64,000 nucleotides of DNA from an uncultured Bacteroidales bacterium (GTDB taxonomy: Bacteria > Bacteroidota > Bacteroidia > Bacteroidales > UBA932), in assembly GCA_934667175.1 (NCBI GenBank), contig CAKULN010000006.1:29417-93416 (forward strand). Direction: 5' to 3'. The notes below the pieces were generated by a model that did not search any database, was not told the origin of the DNA, and saw only the letters and a list, made by a program, of their open reading frames with translations. The translations under genes were made by a program, and so were the position numbers. This document shows, piece by piece, positions 1-8,992 of this stretch; the stretch's first letter is position 1; each line of letters begins with the position of its first letter.

Positions 1-2635
1 GGTATAGTCCCTTATGACCGGCTTTTCTGGCCTCCGCACGGAAATATTCCAGAGCCTCCGCAGTCTTTTCCACCGAACCGCAGCTTCGGACAAGATTGTT
101 GAAACTGTAGATCGCCATGACAGGGCACCCATTGATTTTCAGATAATTTGGTTTTGAAAAGAATTTTTTGATTATCCTCTTGACGATCATCTTATACTCT
201 TCCTGAGTGATGTCAGCGGAGAAAAGGATGTCCTCATTGCCAGGATACCGGTGGACATTCCAGTAGTCGTACTTCACATCGTGGTTGGCCCACATGATGT
301 AAAAGTTCATCTTCCTGTTGGACGGAGCCTTCAAGAAACCATTGTCCAGAGCTCCCTCCAAAAAAGGATATCCACGATACCAGTACCAGTCATAGATGAA
401 AGTGTTGACTCCGTGCTCAAGAGCCGTGTTGATCCATCTTTCCACGACCTCGGGATCATCATCATGCTCATAGCCCCAAAGCGGTTCCTTGGGCTGGTAA
501 TGTCCCGGGAAACGAGGATTGCCCTTACGTATCACTTCCCATTCCCCGTTTCCCTCGCTCCAAAGATGCCGGAAAGCGAGGGAATCATTATGGCATGACG
601 GCCAGACATAGGCTCCGACAAGATAATCCCGGGAAGTGTGGTTGATTATCTCATATAGACCACACCCCTCAAAGTTCATGAATATTTTCCCTTCATTGTT
701 AAGGACAGACTGCGGTTCCCGGTCGAACGGAAGCCTGACAACGTCAAGCAGACGTCCGTCATTCAGATCAAACACGGCGAACCCGGTTCCTTCCGATGAG
801 GGCCAATCAGAGGGGCCTCCGAAGGCTTGGAAAAGTTTGCCTTCGAATATGCTTGCCCCTTGGTAAACAGGGAAATATTTCTCCAGGGAAAACGTGCGAA
901 GCGCATCGTCATCCGAATAGGTAACATCTCCCTGCGACACATCCGGGAGCGGAAATTCCGAAATGAGAAAACGATTTTCCATCATGTTTATCTTAGCGTT
1001 TTCCCGTCTCATGTACACAATAACCCGCCTTCCGGAATCTATTACAGCCTGCGAGCCGCCGTGACCTCCCGACAGGTCGAACCGTATGGTTTGAACCAGT
1101 TTGGAGCCGAAAGGGGTAGCCTTTTCCACATAACAGGCCTTGTTCTTCAGATCTCCCGAGACATAAAGCAAAGAATCCGCAAAATTGAGGTTTCCGCAAT
1201 GGTTCGAGCCGGTCGCGCAACCGAGCGGGAACTCTGACACTTTCTTTCCGCTCCCAAGGTCATACGTACGGCACAGCCCTGAATCGTATGCCACATAAAC
1301 CACATCATCCTTTATCGAAAACGCCTGCATGGCGTGTCCGTTGTACTCGGGTTCTATCCGGAACAGATAGTTGCAGGCCGGCTTGCCCATGGTTCTGAAA
1401 GCATCAGCGGCTGTCCCGAGATATTTATCTTTAAATTCCTGCCACTCATACAGTCTGTCTCCGACAGGGTCAAGCGGAAGTTCCACCGCTTTCTCGTTCA
1501 AGAAAAAACGCACAAGAGGCCGCTCGTCTTCAGAGGCGCTTTTGTAAAGAACCATCTGGACGTTCCCGGCCATAGGCATACGCCAATTCTGGAATACATT
1601 CTTTATTTCGGAATATGACTCCGCCCTCGTGTTCCATCCTTCAACGCCCATGAGGGTAAGAAGTCCGTTCAGGGTCATGTCGTGGCCGAATCTGAGACGA
1701 ACAGACGGTCTTGTGCATCCCAAGTCTTTGTCCGCGGACAAGATCATGTCCTCGAGAATAGGGTAACATACAGAGTATTTTCTGTCATTGCCGGGAAAGC
1801 CATAGGCGGATTGCAGGTAACAATTGATGTTGTCCCTTTCCCACAGAGAATACTTCTCGGCATCCGAGAACAGTCCGTCGAATGAAGGAGACTTGAAATC
1901 AAGGCACGGGAGGTTCTGGATGATGTTGAAGAGCCTTGCCTCAAATGTCCCGAGTGACATCGTTGACGAGGAATAGCCGTTTTTGAAGAGTTTGGACTCG
2001 AATGGTGACGTGTCGATCAGGTCATCACAGTAAGAGCGGAAATATGGCTTCCATGAGGCTTCTGACGTGTAGTTGGCCGCATCGCAAGGTTCAAGGCAAG
2101 CGAAAGGGTTTAGCACTCTCAAATCAGCCGAATCAGACCGCATTACTATCGGGCCTGATTTCAACGCTTCGCAGAACACTTCCATGCTTCGGACACAGCG
2201 GGGTGTCGTGCTGGACACGGCGCTTATCTGTGGATCTGCCTTGAATACTGAATGGAAACGACGTTTCATCCTTACGGCTATCCGCCTGTGCTGCTCCTCG
2301 CCTTTGCGGGTAAGAGCGCCCGCGTTGCCGTCGAAGTAAGGTTTGATCGAAAGAAGTTTGTCATACACTTCGGCTCCATATTCAGTGAGATTGTCTTTAG
2401 AAGCTTCCTGGCAGAAGACCTCATAGACCGAATCATACAGATTCTGTGATGTCAGGAACCTCGCCCCGTGCCGTCCGTAATGGCTTATTACCCAAGGCTC
2501 ATAGCCCTCTGGCAGGTCAAGCCGCTCTTCGCGCGGTGGCTCGTACATGGCGCACACGCCGGCCAGCCGTCCTTGTCCTGAAAGCATGACGGCAAACAGA
2601 GCCGCAAAAAGTGTAGTGACAAACTTCTTCATCAT
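1..2635 (-). CDS. Histidine acid phosphatase / propeller-like / WbsX (GH99-like) fusion, 3' end off window
   Basis: Open minus-strand frame of 878 codons that runs off the left edge, so the C-terminus is missing. It starts ATG-ATG at 2635 with a signal peptide (residues 1 to about 22; no good lipobox). Residues about 45-400 are a histidine-type phosphatase: the phosphate-binding RHG motif is at 55-57 (SHYGRHGARF) and the HD proton-donor pair is near 316 (RFGHDMTLN). Residues about 400-640 contain repeated short beta-rich segments and look propeller-like. From about 670 the sequence matches WbsX/GH99-like proteins (PGHYQPKEPLWGY, then FIYDWYWYRG). Family knowledge: the first domain hydrolyses phosphomonoesters (phytase/MINPP-like), and the last resembles glycan-active TIM barrels. 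Last gene seen in the 24-kb train, 26 bp after the beta-helix gene. The domain calls are firm; the substrate is unknown. Confidence 0.8.
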   Translation of the reverse strand, partial: MMKKFVTTLFAALFAVMLSGQGRLAGVCAMYEPPREERLDLPEGYEPWVISHYGRHGARFLTSQNLYDSVYEVFCQEASKDNLTEYGAEVYDKLLSIKPYFDGNAGALTRKGEEQHRRIAVRMKRRFHSVFKADPQISAVSSTTPRCVRSMEVFCEALKSGPIVMRSDSADLRVLNPFACLEPCDAANYTSEASWKPYFRSYCDDLIDTSPFESKLFKNGYSSSTMSLGTFEARLFNIIQNLPCLDFKSPSFDGLFSDAEKYSLWERDNINCYLQSAYGFPGNDRKYSVCYPILEDMILSADKDLGCTRPSVRLRFGHDMTLNGLLTLMGVEGWNTRAESYSEIKNVFQNWRMPMAGNVQMVLYKSASEDERPLVRFFLNEKAVELPLDPVGDRLYEWQEFKDKYLGTAADAFRTMGKPACNYLFRIEPEYNGHAMQAFSIKDDVVYVAYDSGLCRTYDLGSGKKVSEFPLGCATGSNHCGNLNFADSLLYVSGDLKNKACYVEKATPFGSKLVQTIRFDLSGGHGGSQAVIDSGRRVIVYMRRENAKINMMENRFLISEFPLPDVSQGDVTYSDDDALRTFSLEKYFPVYQGASIFEGKLFQAFGGPSDWPSSEGTGFAVFDLNDGRLLDVVRLPFDREPQSVLNNEGKIFMNFEGCGLYEIINHTSRDYLVGAYVWPSCHNDSLAFRHLWSEGNGEWEVIRKGNPRFPGHYQPKEPLWGYEHDDDPEVVERWINTALEHGVNTFIYDWYWYRGYPFLEGALDNGFLKAPSNRKMNFYIMWANHDVKYDYWNVHRYPGNEDILFSADITQEEYKMIVKRIIKKFFSKPNYLKINGCPVMAIYSFNNLVRSCGSVEKTAEALEYFRAEARKAGHKGLY

Positions 2636-2661
2636 AATATAATCATCAGTTAGAAATCATC

Positions 2662-4968
2662 CTAATTACCGCAATATGCACCCTGACGGTTCACCGCACG
2701 CGAGTTGCCCAGCTGGTCAACGCCAAAAGCATTAATTGATGACAGCCAAGCGTGGAATTGCGTGTCAGTGGTGGAATCCTGCTGCAATATTTTTCCTGCC
2801 GCCACATCTTGATTAATCCTGCTCGAGTACCCGTCAAGAGTACCATTCCATTTATAGACATTATCTTCGAATACAGGAGAACCCAAGTCAGTGCATGAAA
2901 CCCCTGTCTTATCTGAATCAGTCGCATGATAACTATTCTTTCCTACACCTGTTATGGTGTAGATGGAATAATTCTCATTCGACTTCGTATTATAATTAAT
3001 GGAATTGTAACCAGAAAGTGTATTTACCACAATGCTGTTTATAAATGATCCCATATTTCCTGTCGTATGCACCCTAAATATGCTTGACGCACACTCACCT
3101 ATCATTGTAGAATTAGCGAACAGGATATCTCCTCCCTGAACATCAATGTAAGTGTTTTTGCTAGAAGATGAAACGTTATCCCCAAATGTTGAGTTGTTAA
3201 CGCCAAGGAACGGAGTCTGTTTCTGATTCAAGAATATTACCGTACCAGTCGCTGAATTGTTGTTGCTTCCATTTCCTGTAAAACAGCAAGCGTTCACAAA
3301 CACATTGGCCGTTTCCGCAACACGTATAGCCGCACCCTGATAGCCGAGATTTGAGTTGAATGAAACGCCATTCACCTTTGTGACAGTCTTTGCGCCACGG
3401 ACAGTTATGGCGGCACCGCCTCCGCCAGAAGCGTCAGTTGTCTTGTTGTTCGAGAATGTGCCACCGGTGACTGTAAGCTGGGTGTTCACGCCTCCGCAGT
3501 TCTGGAGGGCGCCACCGTGTTTCCCGGCGGTGTTGGAAGTGAAGTCGCAGTCTGTAAATGAGACAATCTCGGCCGTGCCGGCTATTCCGACCGCACCGGC
3601 GGCAGTTGTGGCGGAGTTATCGGAAAAGGACGTGTTTTCGGCTGTCAGATTCTTCCCTGCCATGTAGACTGCACCGCCGTTGGAGGCCTTATTGTTTTTG
3701 AACGCACAGTTCTTGAGCGCGAGAATGGCAGTCCCGTCATATTGCCAAATGGCGCCACCGTTCTCTGTACCTGCATCGCCCCCGTCAAAGGTGATGTTCT
3801 CAAACTTCAGATCCATACTTTTCCCGATTTTGAAAAATCTTGATGAACCCGAATTCTTGAAAACTGTCCCTTCCTCGCCAAGAATGGTGGTGCCGACAGA
3901 AGAAGTGTGTCCCGGCCATGTGATGTTGATCTCCTGCCCACCGAAGTCATATTCCCCGGCAGCCGCATGGATTGTTATTCCCATGCAGCCGTAGCCCTTG
4001 GCAAGTCCGTTCTTTGTCTTGTCCGAAGTGACATCCTGGGCAAGTTTGGCCCGGAGGAACTCAACTCCGTCTGCCGGAGACTCCGCAGACTTTCCATCTC
4101 CGGCACCAGACGGAGAAATCCACCAGTCAGTGACAATCCTGCTGTCCAGATCACCAAGGTTGACAATCTTCCCTTGTGCGACCGAAAGAGCCTTTGAGCT
4201 GAAGACTCCCGTCTCGATGGCATTTTCGCTGACAATCTCATTCGAAGTGTAGAACCTGAAGCCCACTCCATTCTCCAGATTCACGTCTGGAAGAACCGCC
4301 ACATAGTACTCTCCGGCACCGTTGACATTCACTATGAGCCTGCTGTTACCATTGGAAACAGTTTTTGAAGCAATATTGCCCTCCTCATCGAAGGTAACGG
4401 CAAGATCCCCCGCCAGAAACTGCTCTCCATTTCCACGGATGAGCACGCTCTTGATATTCGAATCTGTGATTGTGAACCTCAGCCAACCACAGAGATTCCT
4501 GAACGCAAGATGACCGTTCTTCGCCACAGCCGCGGCATAGTGGGCGGATCCGAATCCGCCGCTGACATCCTGCTTGGATGGAATCGCCACTTTCCAAGTT
4601 CCGTCCTCCGCGACAGTGGCAGCAGAAGAAGGATAGACCGCATAGTAGTCCGAAGCCTCGTCAACATTGGCCTTGAATATGGTGGAGGCTCCCGTTGTCT
4701 CAGCCTTCGCGGTAGTGCTCTTGTTGTTGTAGATAATCTTTATCTCGTCATCCTTAACCCATGAAATCTTCCTCATTCCTCCGTCAAGTTCACCTATTGC
4801 TGTCCTGGTCAGATCAGAGACAGCGGTGAATTCCATCAGGGTGGAACCTTTTGACTCACCGGGAACCTCAATTTCTGGTTTGTCGGATTCCTCTTCATGA
4901 ATCTGTTCCTTTGTACAGGAAATGGCGGCGGAAAGCATCGCGGCCATTATAAGCGCTGTCTTTTTCAT
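2662..4968 (-). CDS. Surface lipoprotein with fimbrillin-like N-domain and right-handed beta-helix
   Basis: 768 residues. The lipoprotein signal ends AAISC|T at residue 18. Residues about 45-270 form a beta-rich module (TRTAIG, KISWVKDDEIKI, YYAVYP) that is also present in the phosphoesterase lipoprotein two genes upstream. Residues about 285-700 hold many short repeats of the type NNKASNGGAVYM and SNTAGKHGGALQN, as in polymorphic-outer-membrane-protein and pectate-lyase-like beta-helices. No catalytic residues of a known lyase family could be assigned, so it may bind rather than cleave glycan. It starts 12 bp after the 48-residue peptide gene and is followed 26 bp later by the phosphatase fusion. 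Probably exported to the cell surface. Fold confidence is high, function unknown. Confidence 0.8.
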   Translation of the reverse strand: MKKTALIMAAMLSAAISCTKEQIHEEESDKPEIEVPGESKGSTLMEFTAVSDLTRTAIGELDGGMRKISWVKDDEIKIIYNNKSTTAKAETTGASTIFKANVDEASDYYAVYPSSAATVAEDGTWKVAIPSKQDVSGGFGSAHYAAAVAKNGHLAFRNLCGWLRFTITDSNIKSVLIRGNGEQFLAGDLAVTFDEEGNIASKTVSNGNSRLIVNVNGAGEYYVAVLPDVNLENGVGFRFYTSNEIVSENAIETGVFSSKALSVAQGKIVNLGDLDSRIVTDWWISPSGAGDGKSAESPADGVEFLRAKLAQDVTSDKTKNGLAKGYGCMGITIHAAAGEYDFGGQEINITWPGHTSSVGTTILGEEGTVFKNSGSSRFFKIGKSMDLKFENITFDGGDAGTENGGAIWQYDGTAILALKNCAFKNNKASNGGAVYMAGKNLTAENTSFSDNSATTAAGAVGIAGTAEIVSFTDCDFTSNTAGKHGGALQNCGGVNTQLTVTGGTFSNNKTTDASGGGGAAITVRGAKTVTKVNGVSFNSNLGYQGAAIRVAETANVFVNACCFTGNGSNNNSATGTVIFLNQKQTPFLGVNNSTFGDNVSSSSKNTYIDVQGGDILFANSTMIGECASSIFRVHTTGNMGSFINSIVVNTLSGYNSINYNTKSNENYSIYTITGVGKNSYHATDSDKTGVSCTDLGSPVFEDNVYKWNGTLDGYSSRINQDVAAGKILQQDSTTDTQFHAWLSSINAFGVDQLGNSRAVNRQGAYCGN

Positions 4969-4980
4969 AAAGAAATCCTC

Positions 4981-5127
4981 CTACCATTCATAATCACTTT
5001 CCTCGGCACTGTCAAAAATACTGTCGCACTTATAGCCGCTATCCACCAGCACTGTACTCTCCAAGGCAATCCCGATGATGTCAAGAGAGGGAGAAATGTA
5101 GTTTTGTTTGATTGTTTTGTTTTGCAT
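4981..5127 (-). CDS. 48-residue peptide gene inside the PUL
   Basis: ATG at 5127, TAG at 4981-4983. The predicted peptide has a basic head (MQNKTIKQNYISPSL), a hydrophobic middle, a single cysteine and an acidic tail ending SDYEW. It sits 13 bp after the phosphoesterase stop codon and 12 bp before the beta-helix start, so it fills exactly a gene slot in the tightly packed train. The head (YISPSLDII) resembles a loose class of short Bacteroidota peptides that begin K-x-Y-x-x-P-x-[IVL]-E/D and lie beside surface-protein genes. No signal peptide is evident. The neighbouring phosphoesterase also carries SDY-x-W near its C-terminus (QSDYTW). Function unknown; translation is inferred from position only. 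Confidence 0.6.
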   Translation of the reverse strand: MQNKTIKQNYISPSLDIIGIALESTVLVDSGYKCDSIFDSAEESDYEW

Positions 5128-5140
5128 AACGTTTTTATTA

Positions 5141-7438
5141 TTAAAAGTTTGTCCATGTGTAGTCAGACTGTTCCGCTCCTTCAATCGACGAGGATTGATC
5201 CTTTCTGTAAACATCCGGGTAATCATCGGGCCAAGACCTTGTGAACCGGCTCTGCTCGAAGACATTGCCATAGGTGTCCACAGCTTGGATCCGGACATCG
5301 GCCGCATCCGGATTCCGAAGTGTCCCGTAGTACATGTGGTCACTCGCCCTGGCAAAACTGATTGTAGACCTGTTCGCACACTTCAGATAATACCAGCATG
5401 ACCATAGATCGTATCTGGTCCCGCTTTCGGTGAATTTGGTCATGCTTCCGGTTTCCTCGCCGTCCTCAATTATGCGAATAGCCTTCCAGCTGTCCTTGGC
5501 ATTGAAGATGTTGGCGACAATCTTGTCACGGCCGTAAACTCCGAAGCGATAGAGTCTTGTCGTTCCACCTTCAAAGACATATTCAAATTCCTTGTCCTTG
5601 AAGTCATCAGGACGGTACATGCGCATCTGGTAGCTCTCTGGATAATTGACGGCCTTGTAGATGTGATTCCGCATGACAGTCCCGCCAAACTCAAAAGAAG
5701 CATAGCCGTTCGGCTCCCCGGCTCCGCAGACCGTTCCTTCCCAATCCACCCCGTTTATGGAACCGACCACAGAGACCGGAACCCCTTTGTGGCTTGTGTT
5801 GATGATGTAGTGCTCATGACCACAGATCACGCGGTACGAGGCAAAGGATTTCAGCAAGCCATACAAATTGTTGTCATCCTGTATGTCGGCATGCACACAC
5901 AACACAACGCCTTTGGTCTTTGGAACATTTGACAGATCAGCGGTCAACCATTGCCTTACCTCATCAGACAAGCCGATAGTGATGTCTTTCTCATTGACTC
6001 CTCCGTGAATGATGTCATCCAGCACGACAATGTGTATGTCCCCTCTGTCAAATGAATAATTCACGGGGCCGGCGCAGCTCTCGAACATTTTCTGTCCCTG
6101 GCGATCGGAAACAGAGCCATCCTCCTTGAACTCATGGTCGTGATTGCCGATGGTCTGGAAACATGGAACGCTTAATCTGTCAGCCGTCAGGCAGGCCAGA
6201 ACCTCAGGGAACGTGTCCCATCTGTTATGGACCAGATCCCCCATGGCGATCGCATATGTGGGCATATTCCCTTCTTTTGACTCCACGTAGTCACGTATGT
6301 CGGGAACCGTCTCCCTCTCCAATCTTTCCAGTCCATTGTTTTCCGTCCGGCGTTTCACCTGGATGTCCCCCAACGCCAGCAGCCTGAAGGAGTTTTCCAC
6401 CGGGATTCCGGTAAGGCTGAAATCGTACCTGTCCTTTTCATCTGTTATCCTCTGAAAAAAACATGGAAGACCATTCTCACCGATCTCCACTTTAGCGTCA
6501 GCCGGAATGGAATAGTAGACGTACATGGCGTCATCGGCAGGTGACGCTATGTGGTACTCTCCATTCTCATCAGTGATGACCACTGACTTTCCATCACTGA
6601 CCGCGACCCCAGACCTTGGAACCCCATCGACTCTGACCGTACCGCATATCCCGTTGGATACCGAGGATATGACTCCGAGATTCTTCATGGAACCTTGTCC
6701 GATGACAAGAGCCTTGTCAGCCACTATGGTGCGAATCCTTTCACTATTTGAATATAATTCCAGAGTGAATCCGTCCTTAAGGACGATTCCTGGATCAAGC
6801 GCCATGTAATACTCTCCGGAGCCATTGACGGCTTTGGTGACCATGGAGACGCCTTCCGCCTGACAGGCGACTTCCGCCATGGATGTCCCAGAGAATGTGA
6901 CCGACACATCCCCAGCCAGCCTCTCCCCCGCATTGCCTTTCAACACCACGGAGGAGACACCGTCTCCGTCTAACACGAATCGCATCCATGAGCAGATGTT
7001 GTGAAAAGAAAAGGTCCTCTCGCTGTCTGTCGTGCTGGAAACGGCGAAATGAGAGTCCGAAAAATCCCGATTTTGATCGCCGGGAATCGTCACCAAGAGC
7101 GAAGAGCCGCCGAAAGAAGACGCGACCGAATACGGATACACCGCCCAATAGCGCGGAGACTCGACTGGCAGGACAGCCGAGAGCGAGGTCCGCTCGCCCG
7201 ACGCTTCGGAAACGGCTTCGCAATCAGCACCGTTCTCACAGAAGATGCGGACGGCATCACCTTTTTCCCATGATATTGGCCGGGCACCGGATGCATTTCG
7301 ATCCCCGACAGAAGTCCTGGTCTCCAGCCCAGCCACCTTGAAAATTGCCGGGGTGCCGACGGACTCGGTTTTGTCCAAGCCGTCAACGGAGCAAGAGCAC
7401 AGGATAATGGCCAGAAATCCGATTCTTGTCGATTTCAT
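5141..7438 (-). CDS. Lipoprotein calcineurin-like phosphoesterase with fimbrillin-like N-domain
   Basis: 765 residues. The signal peptide ends near ILCSC (residues 12-16). Residues about 30-270 are the same beta-rich module as in the beta-helix lipoprotein (ETRTSVGD, PISWEKGDAVRI, YWAVYP). Residues about 280-370 are a carboxypeptidase-regulatory-like/MetallophosN domain. Residues about 375-590 are a calcineurin-type phosphoesterase with the metal-binding motifs LALGDIQ, MGDLVHN, IGNHDHEF, VHADIQ and CGHEHY. The rest is a MetallophosC-type domain with DLWSCWYYL and DHMYYGTL. The family hydrolyses phosphoesters with two metals; the specific substrate is unknown. From residue 280 on it is a paralogue of the next gene upstream, which starts and is secreted separately. 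Predicted surface location. Confidence 0.88.
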   Translation of the reverse strand: MKSTRIGFLAIILCSCSVDGLDKTESVGTPAIFKVAGLETRTSVGDRNASGARPISWEKGDAVRIFCENGADCEAVSEASGERTSLSAVLPVESPRYWAVYPYSVASSFGGSSLLVTIPGDQNRDFSDSHFAVSSTTDSERTFSFHNICSWMRFVLDGDGVSSVVLKGNAGERLAGDVSVTFSGTSMAEVACQAEGVSMVTKAVNGSGEYYMALDPGIVLKDGFTLELYSNSERIRTIVADKALVIGQGSMKNLGVISSVSNGICGTVRVDGVPRSGVAVSDGKSVVITDENGEYHIASPADDAMYVYYSIPADAKVEIGENGLPCFFQRITDEKDRYDFSLTGIPVENSFRLLALGDIQVKRRTENNGLERLERETVPDIRDYVESKEGNMPTYAIAMGDLVHNRWDTFPEVLACLTADRLSVPCFQTIGNHDHEFKEDGSVSDRQGQKMFESCAGPVNYSFDRGDIHIVVLDDIIHGGVNEKDITIGLSDEVRQWLTADLSNVPKTKGVVLCVHADIQDDNNLYGLLKSFASYRVICGHEHYIINTSHKGVPVSVVGSINGVDWEGTVCGAGEPNGYASFEFGGTVMRNHIYKAVNYPESYQMRMYRPDDFKDKEFEYVFEGGTTRLYRFGVYGRDKIVANIFNAKDSWKAIRIIEDGEETGSMTKFTESGTRYDLWSCWYYLKCANRSTISFARASDHMYYGTLRNPDAADVRIQAVDTYGNVFEQSRFTRSWPDDYPDVYRKDQSSSIEGAEQSDYTWTNF

Positions 7439-7447
7439 CGCGATAGT

Positions 7448-8986
7448 CTATCTAATTGCCGGATAATCACTTTCATCCCTTGTAGTAAACACATTCTGTT
7501 CAAATATATTACCATAGGGATCCTTTGCCACGACCCTGACTTCTTCAGCCTGAGGATTGACAAGGGTATGATAGTACATGTGTGCGGACTTGCGTGAATA
7601 ACTGTAAGTATTTCTATTCAAGACCATGTAGAAGTACCAGCATGACCATGCGTCATGCATAGGCATGTTCTCAAGCCTGTCCGCCGTCTTCACACCATCC
7701 TCGTAGACTTCGAAGGACCATTCGCTTGTGGCGTTCCAGATGTTGGCGACGATCTTGTCATCTCCTGAAACCCCGAACTCGTACTTTCTGGCGGCATCGT
7801 TCTGTACGGCATATTTGAACGTTGGGAAATCCGACGGCCGGTACAGGCGTATCTGGTACCATTCAGGCAAACCCGTGGCCTTATAGACTTGGTTCTTGAC
7901 AGTTCCGCCTTCGAATTCATAGGAAGCATACCCCATAGGCTCACCCCCACCAGCCACCTGTGCGCACCAATCCACACCGTTGGCCGTACACACGTCATCA
8001 TTGTGGATTGTCTTGCCGTTGACTTCTTCTATCACATTGTTCAAATAATGAAGGTGTCCGCACACAAGACGGGCGTCCGCAAAGGTGGAAAGGAGATCGA
8101 AGAATTCCTCGGCCTGAGCCGGTCCCAACTGGGCGTGCATCAAGGCGACCACCGACTTTTCCTTCGAAACCTTTTCCAGATCCGTCCTTACCCATTCCAT
8201 CACCCTTTCACAGATTTCTTCCGTGCAGGAGGTCTCGCTTTTGCCATTGTGGACAATGTTGTCAAGCACGACGAAATGGACCTGTCCCCTGTCGAAAGAA
8301 TAATTTACAGGTCCCATCGCTGCTTCGTATTTCCGTTGAGCCCTTATGTCCGGTATAGGATCGGACGAAAGGAATTCATGGTCGTGGTTTCCTATCACTT
8401 GAAAACAAGGGACAGACAGGCTCTTCACGGAAAGCATCTCGATCACACGGGGATAGAGATTCCATTCATTGTGAACCAGATCGCCCAAGGCCACAGCATA
8501 GGTAGGCATGTCATCTTTCTTGGACGCCACGTAGTCCCTGATGTCAGGAGCTGTCTCGTTTGTAAAACGATGGATTCCGTTGTTTGACTCGCGGACTTGA
8601 GGATCGCCTATAGCAAGCAAGCGGAATCTGTTTTCCACAGGAGCTTTGGCAAGCGTGAAGTCATACCGGCAATTATCCCGCTCCAATGCTTTATAGAAAC
8701 AAGGCAATCCGTTCTGCCCTATCTCAAGCTTCGCGTCAGCCGGAACGGAATAATATACCCATTGGGCATAGACATTCCGCCTTTCTATCGAATACTCCCC
8801 TTTGGAGTCAGTGTACGTGATCGTGAATCCGTCACTTATCTGGATTCCTGATGCGGGAGATCCGTCTGACCATGTGACAGTCCCGTACACGGGGTCGGTA
8901 ATTCCATCGAAATTAATGGTCTCATTTTTCTGGCAGGATAGCAGAATCACCGCCACAGATATAAACATCAAGCGTTTCATAATCAT
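7448..8986 (-). CDS. Lipoprotein calcineurin-like phosphoesterase (MetallophosN/C type)
   Basis: About 512 residues from ATG 8986. The frame extends two codons further to a TTG at 8992, and a second ATG at 8980 is equally plausible. The lipobox is LLSC|Q. An N-terminal Ig-like regulatory domain carries GTVTWSDGSPASG. The calcineurin core has AIGDPQVR, LGDLVHN, GNHDHEF, MHAQLGP and CGHLHY, covering the expected metal ligands. The C-terminal domain has DAWSCWYFYM and HMYYHTL. It lacks the fimbrillin-like module of its paralogue downstream. The gene begins 6 bp after susD. Having two similar secreted phosphoesterases in one operon suggests two different phosphoester bonds, or surface versus periplasmic use; that is inference. 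Confidence 0.88.
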   Translation of the reverse strand: MIMKRLMFISVAVILLSCQKNETINFDGITDPVYGTVTWSDGSPASGIQISDGFTITYTDSKGEYSIERRNVYAQWVYYSVPADAKLEIGQNGLPCFYKALERDNCRYDFTLAKAPVENRFRLLAIGDPQVRESNNGIHRFTNETAPDIRDYVASKKDDMPTYAVALGDLVHNEWNLYPRVIEMLSVKSLSVPCFQVIGNHDHEFLSSDPIPDIRAQRKYEAAMGPVNYSFDRGQVHFVVLDNIVHNGKSETSCTEEICERVMEWVRTDLEKVSKEKSVVALMHAQLGPAQAEEFFDLLSTFADARLVCGHLHYLNNVIEEVNGKTIHNDDVCTANGVDWCAQVAGGGEPMGYASYEFEGGTVKNQVYKATGLPEWYQIRLYRPSDFPTFKYAVQNDAARKYEFGVSGDDKIVANIWNATSEWSFEVYEDGVKTADRLENMPMHDAWSCWYFYMVLNRNTYSYSRKSAHMYYHTLVNPQAEEVRVVAKDPYGNIFEQNVFTTRDESDYPAIR

Positions 8987-8992
8987 ATTCAA

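Noticed and set aside
7889..8587. 232-codon plus-strand frame inside the phosphoesterase gene
   Set aside because: Sense phosphoesterase has all expected motifs; the other frame has none.
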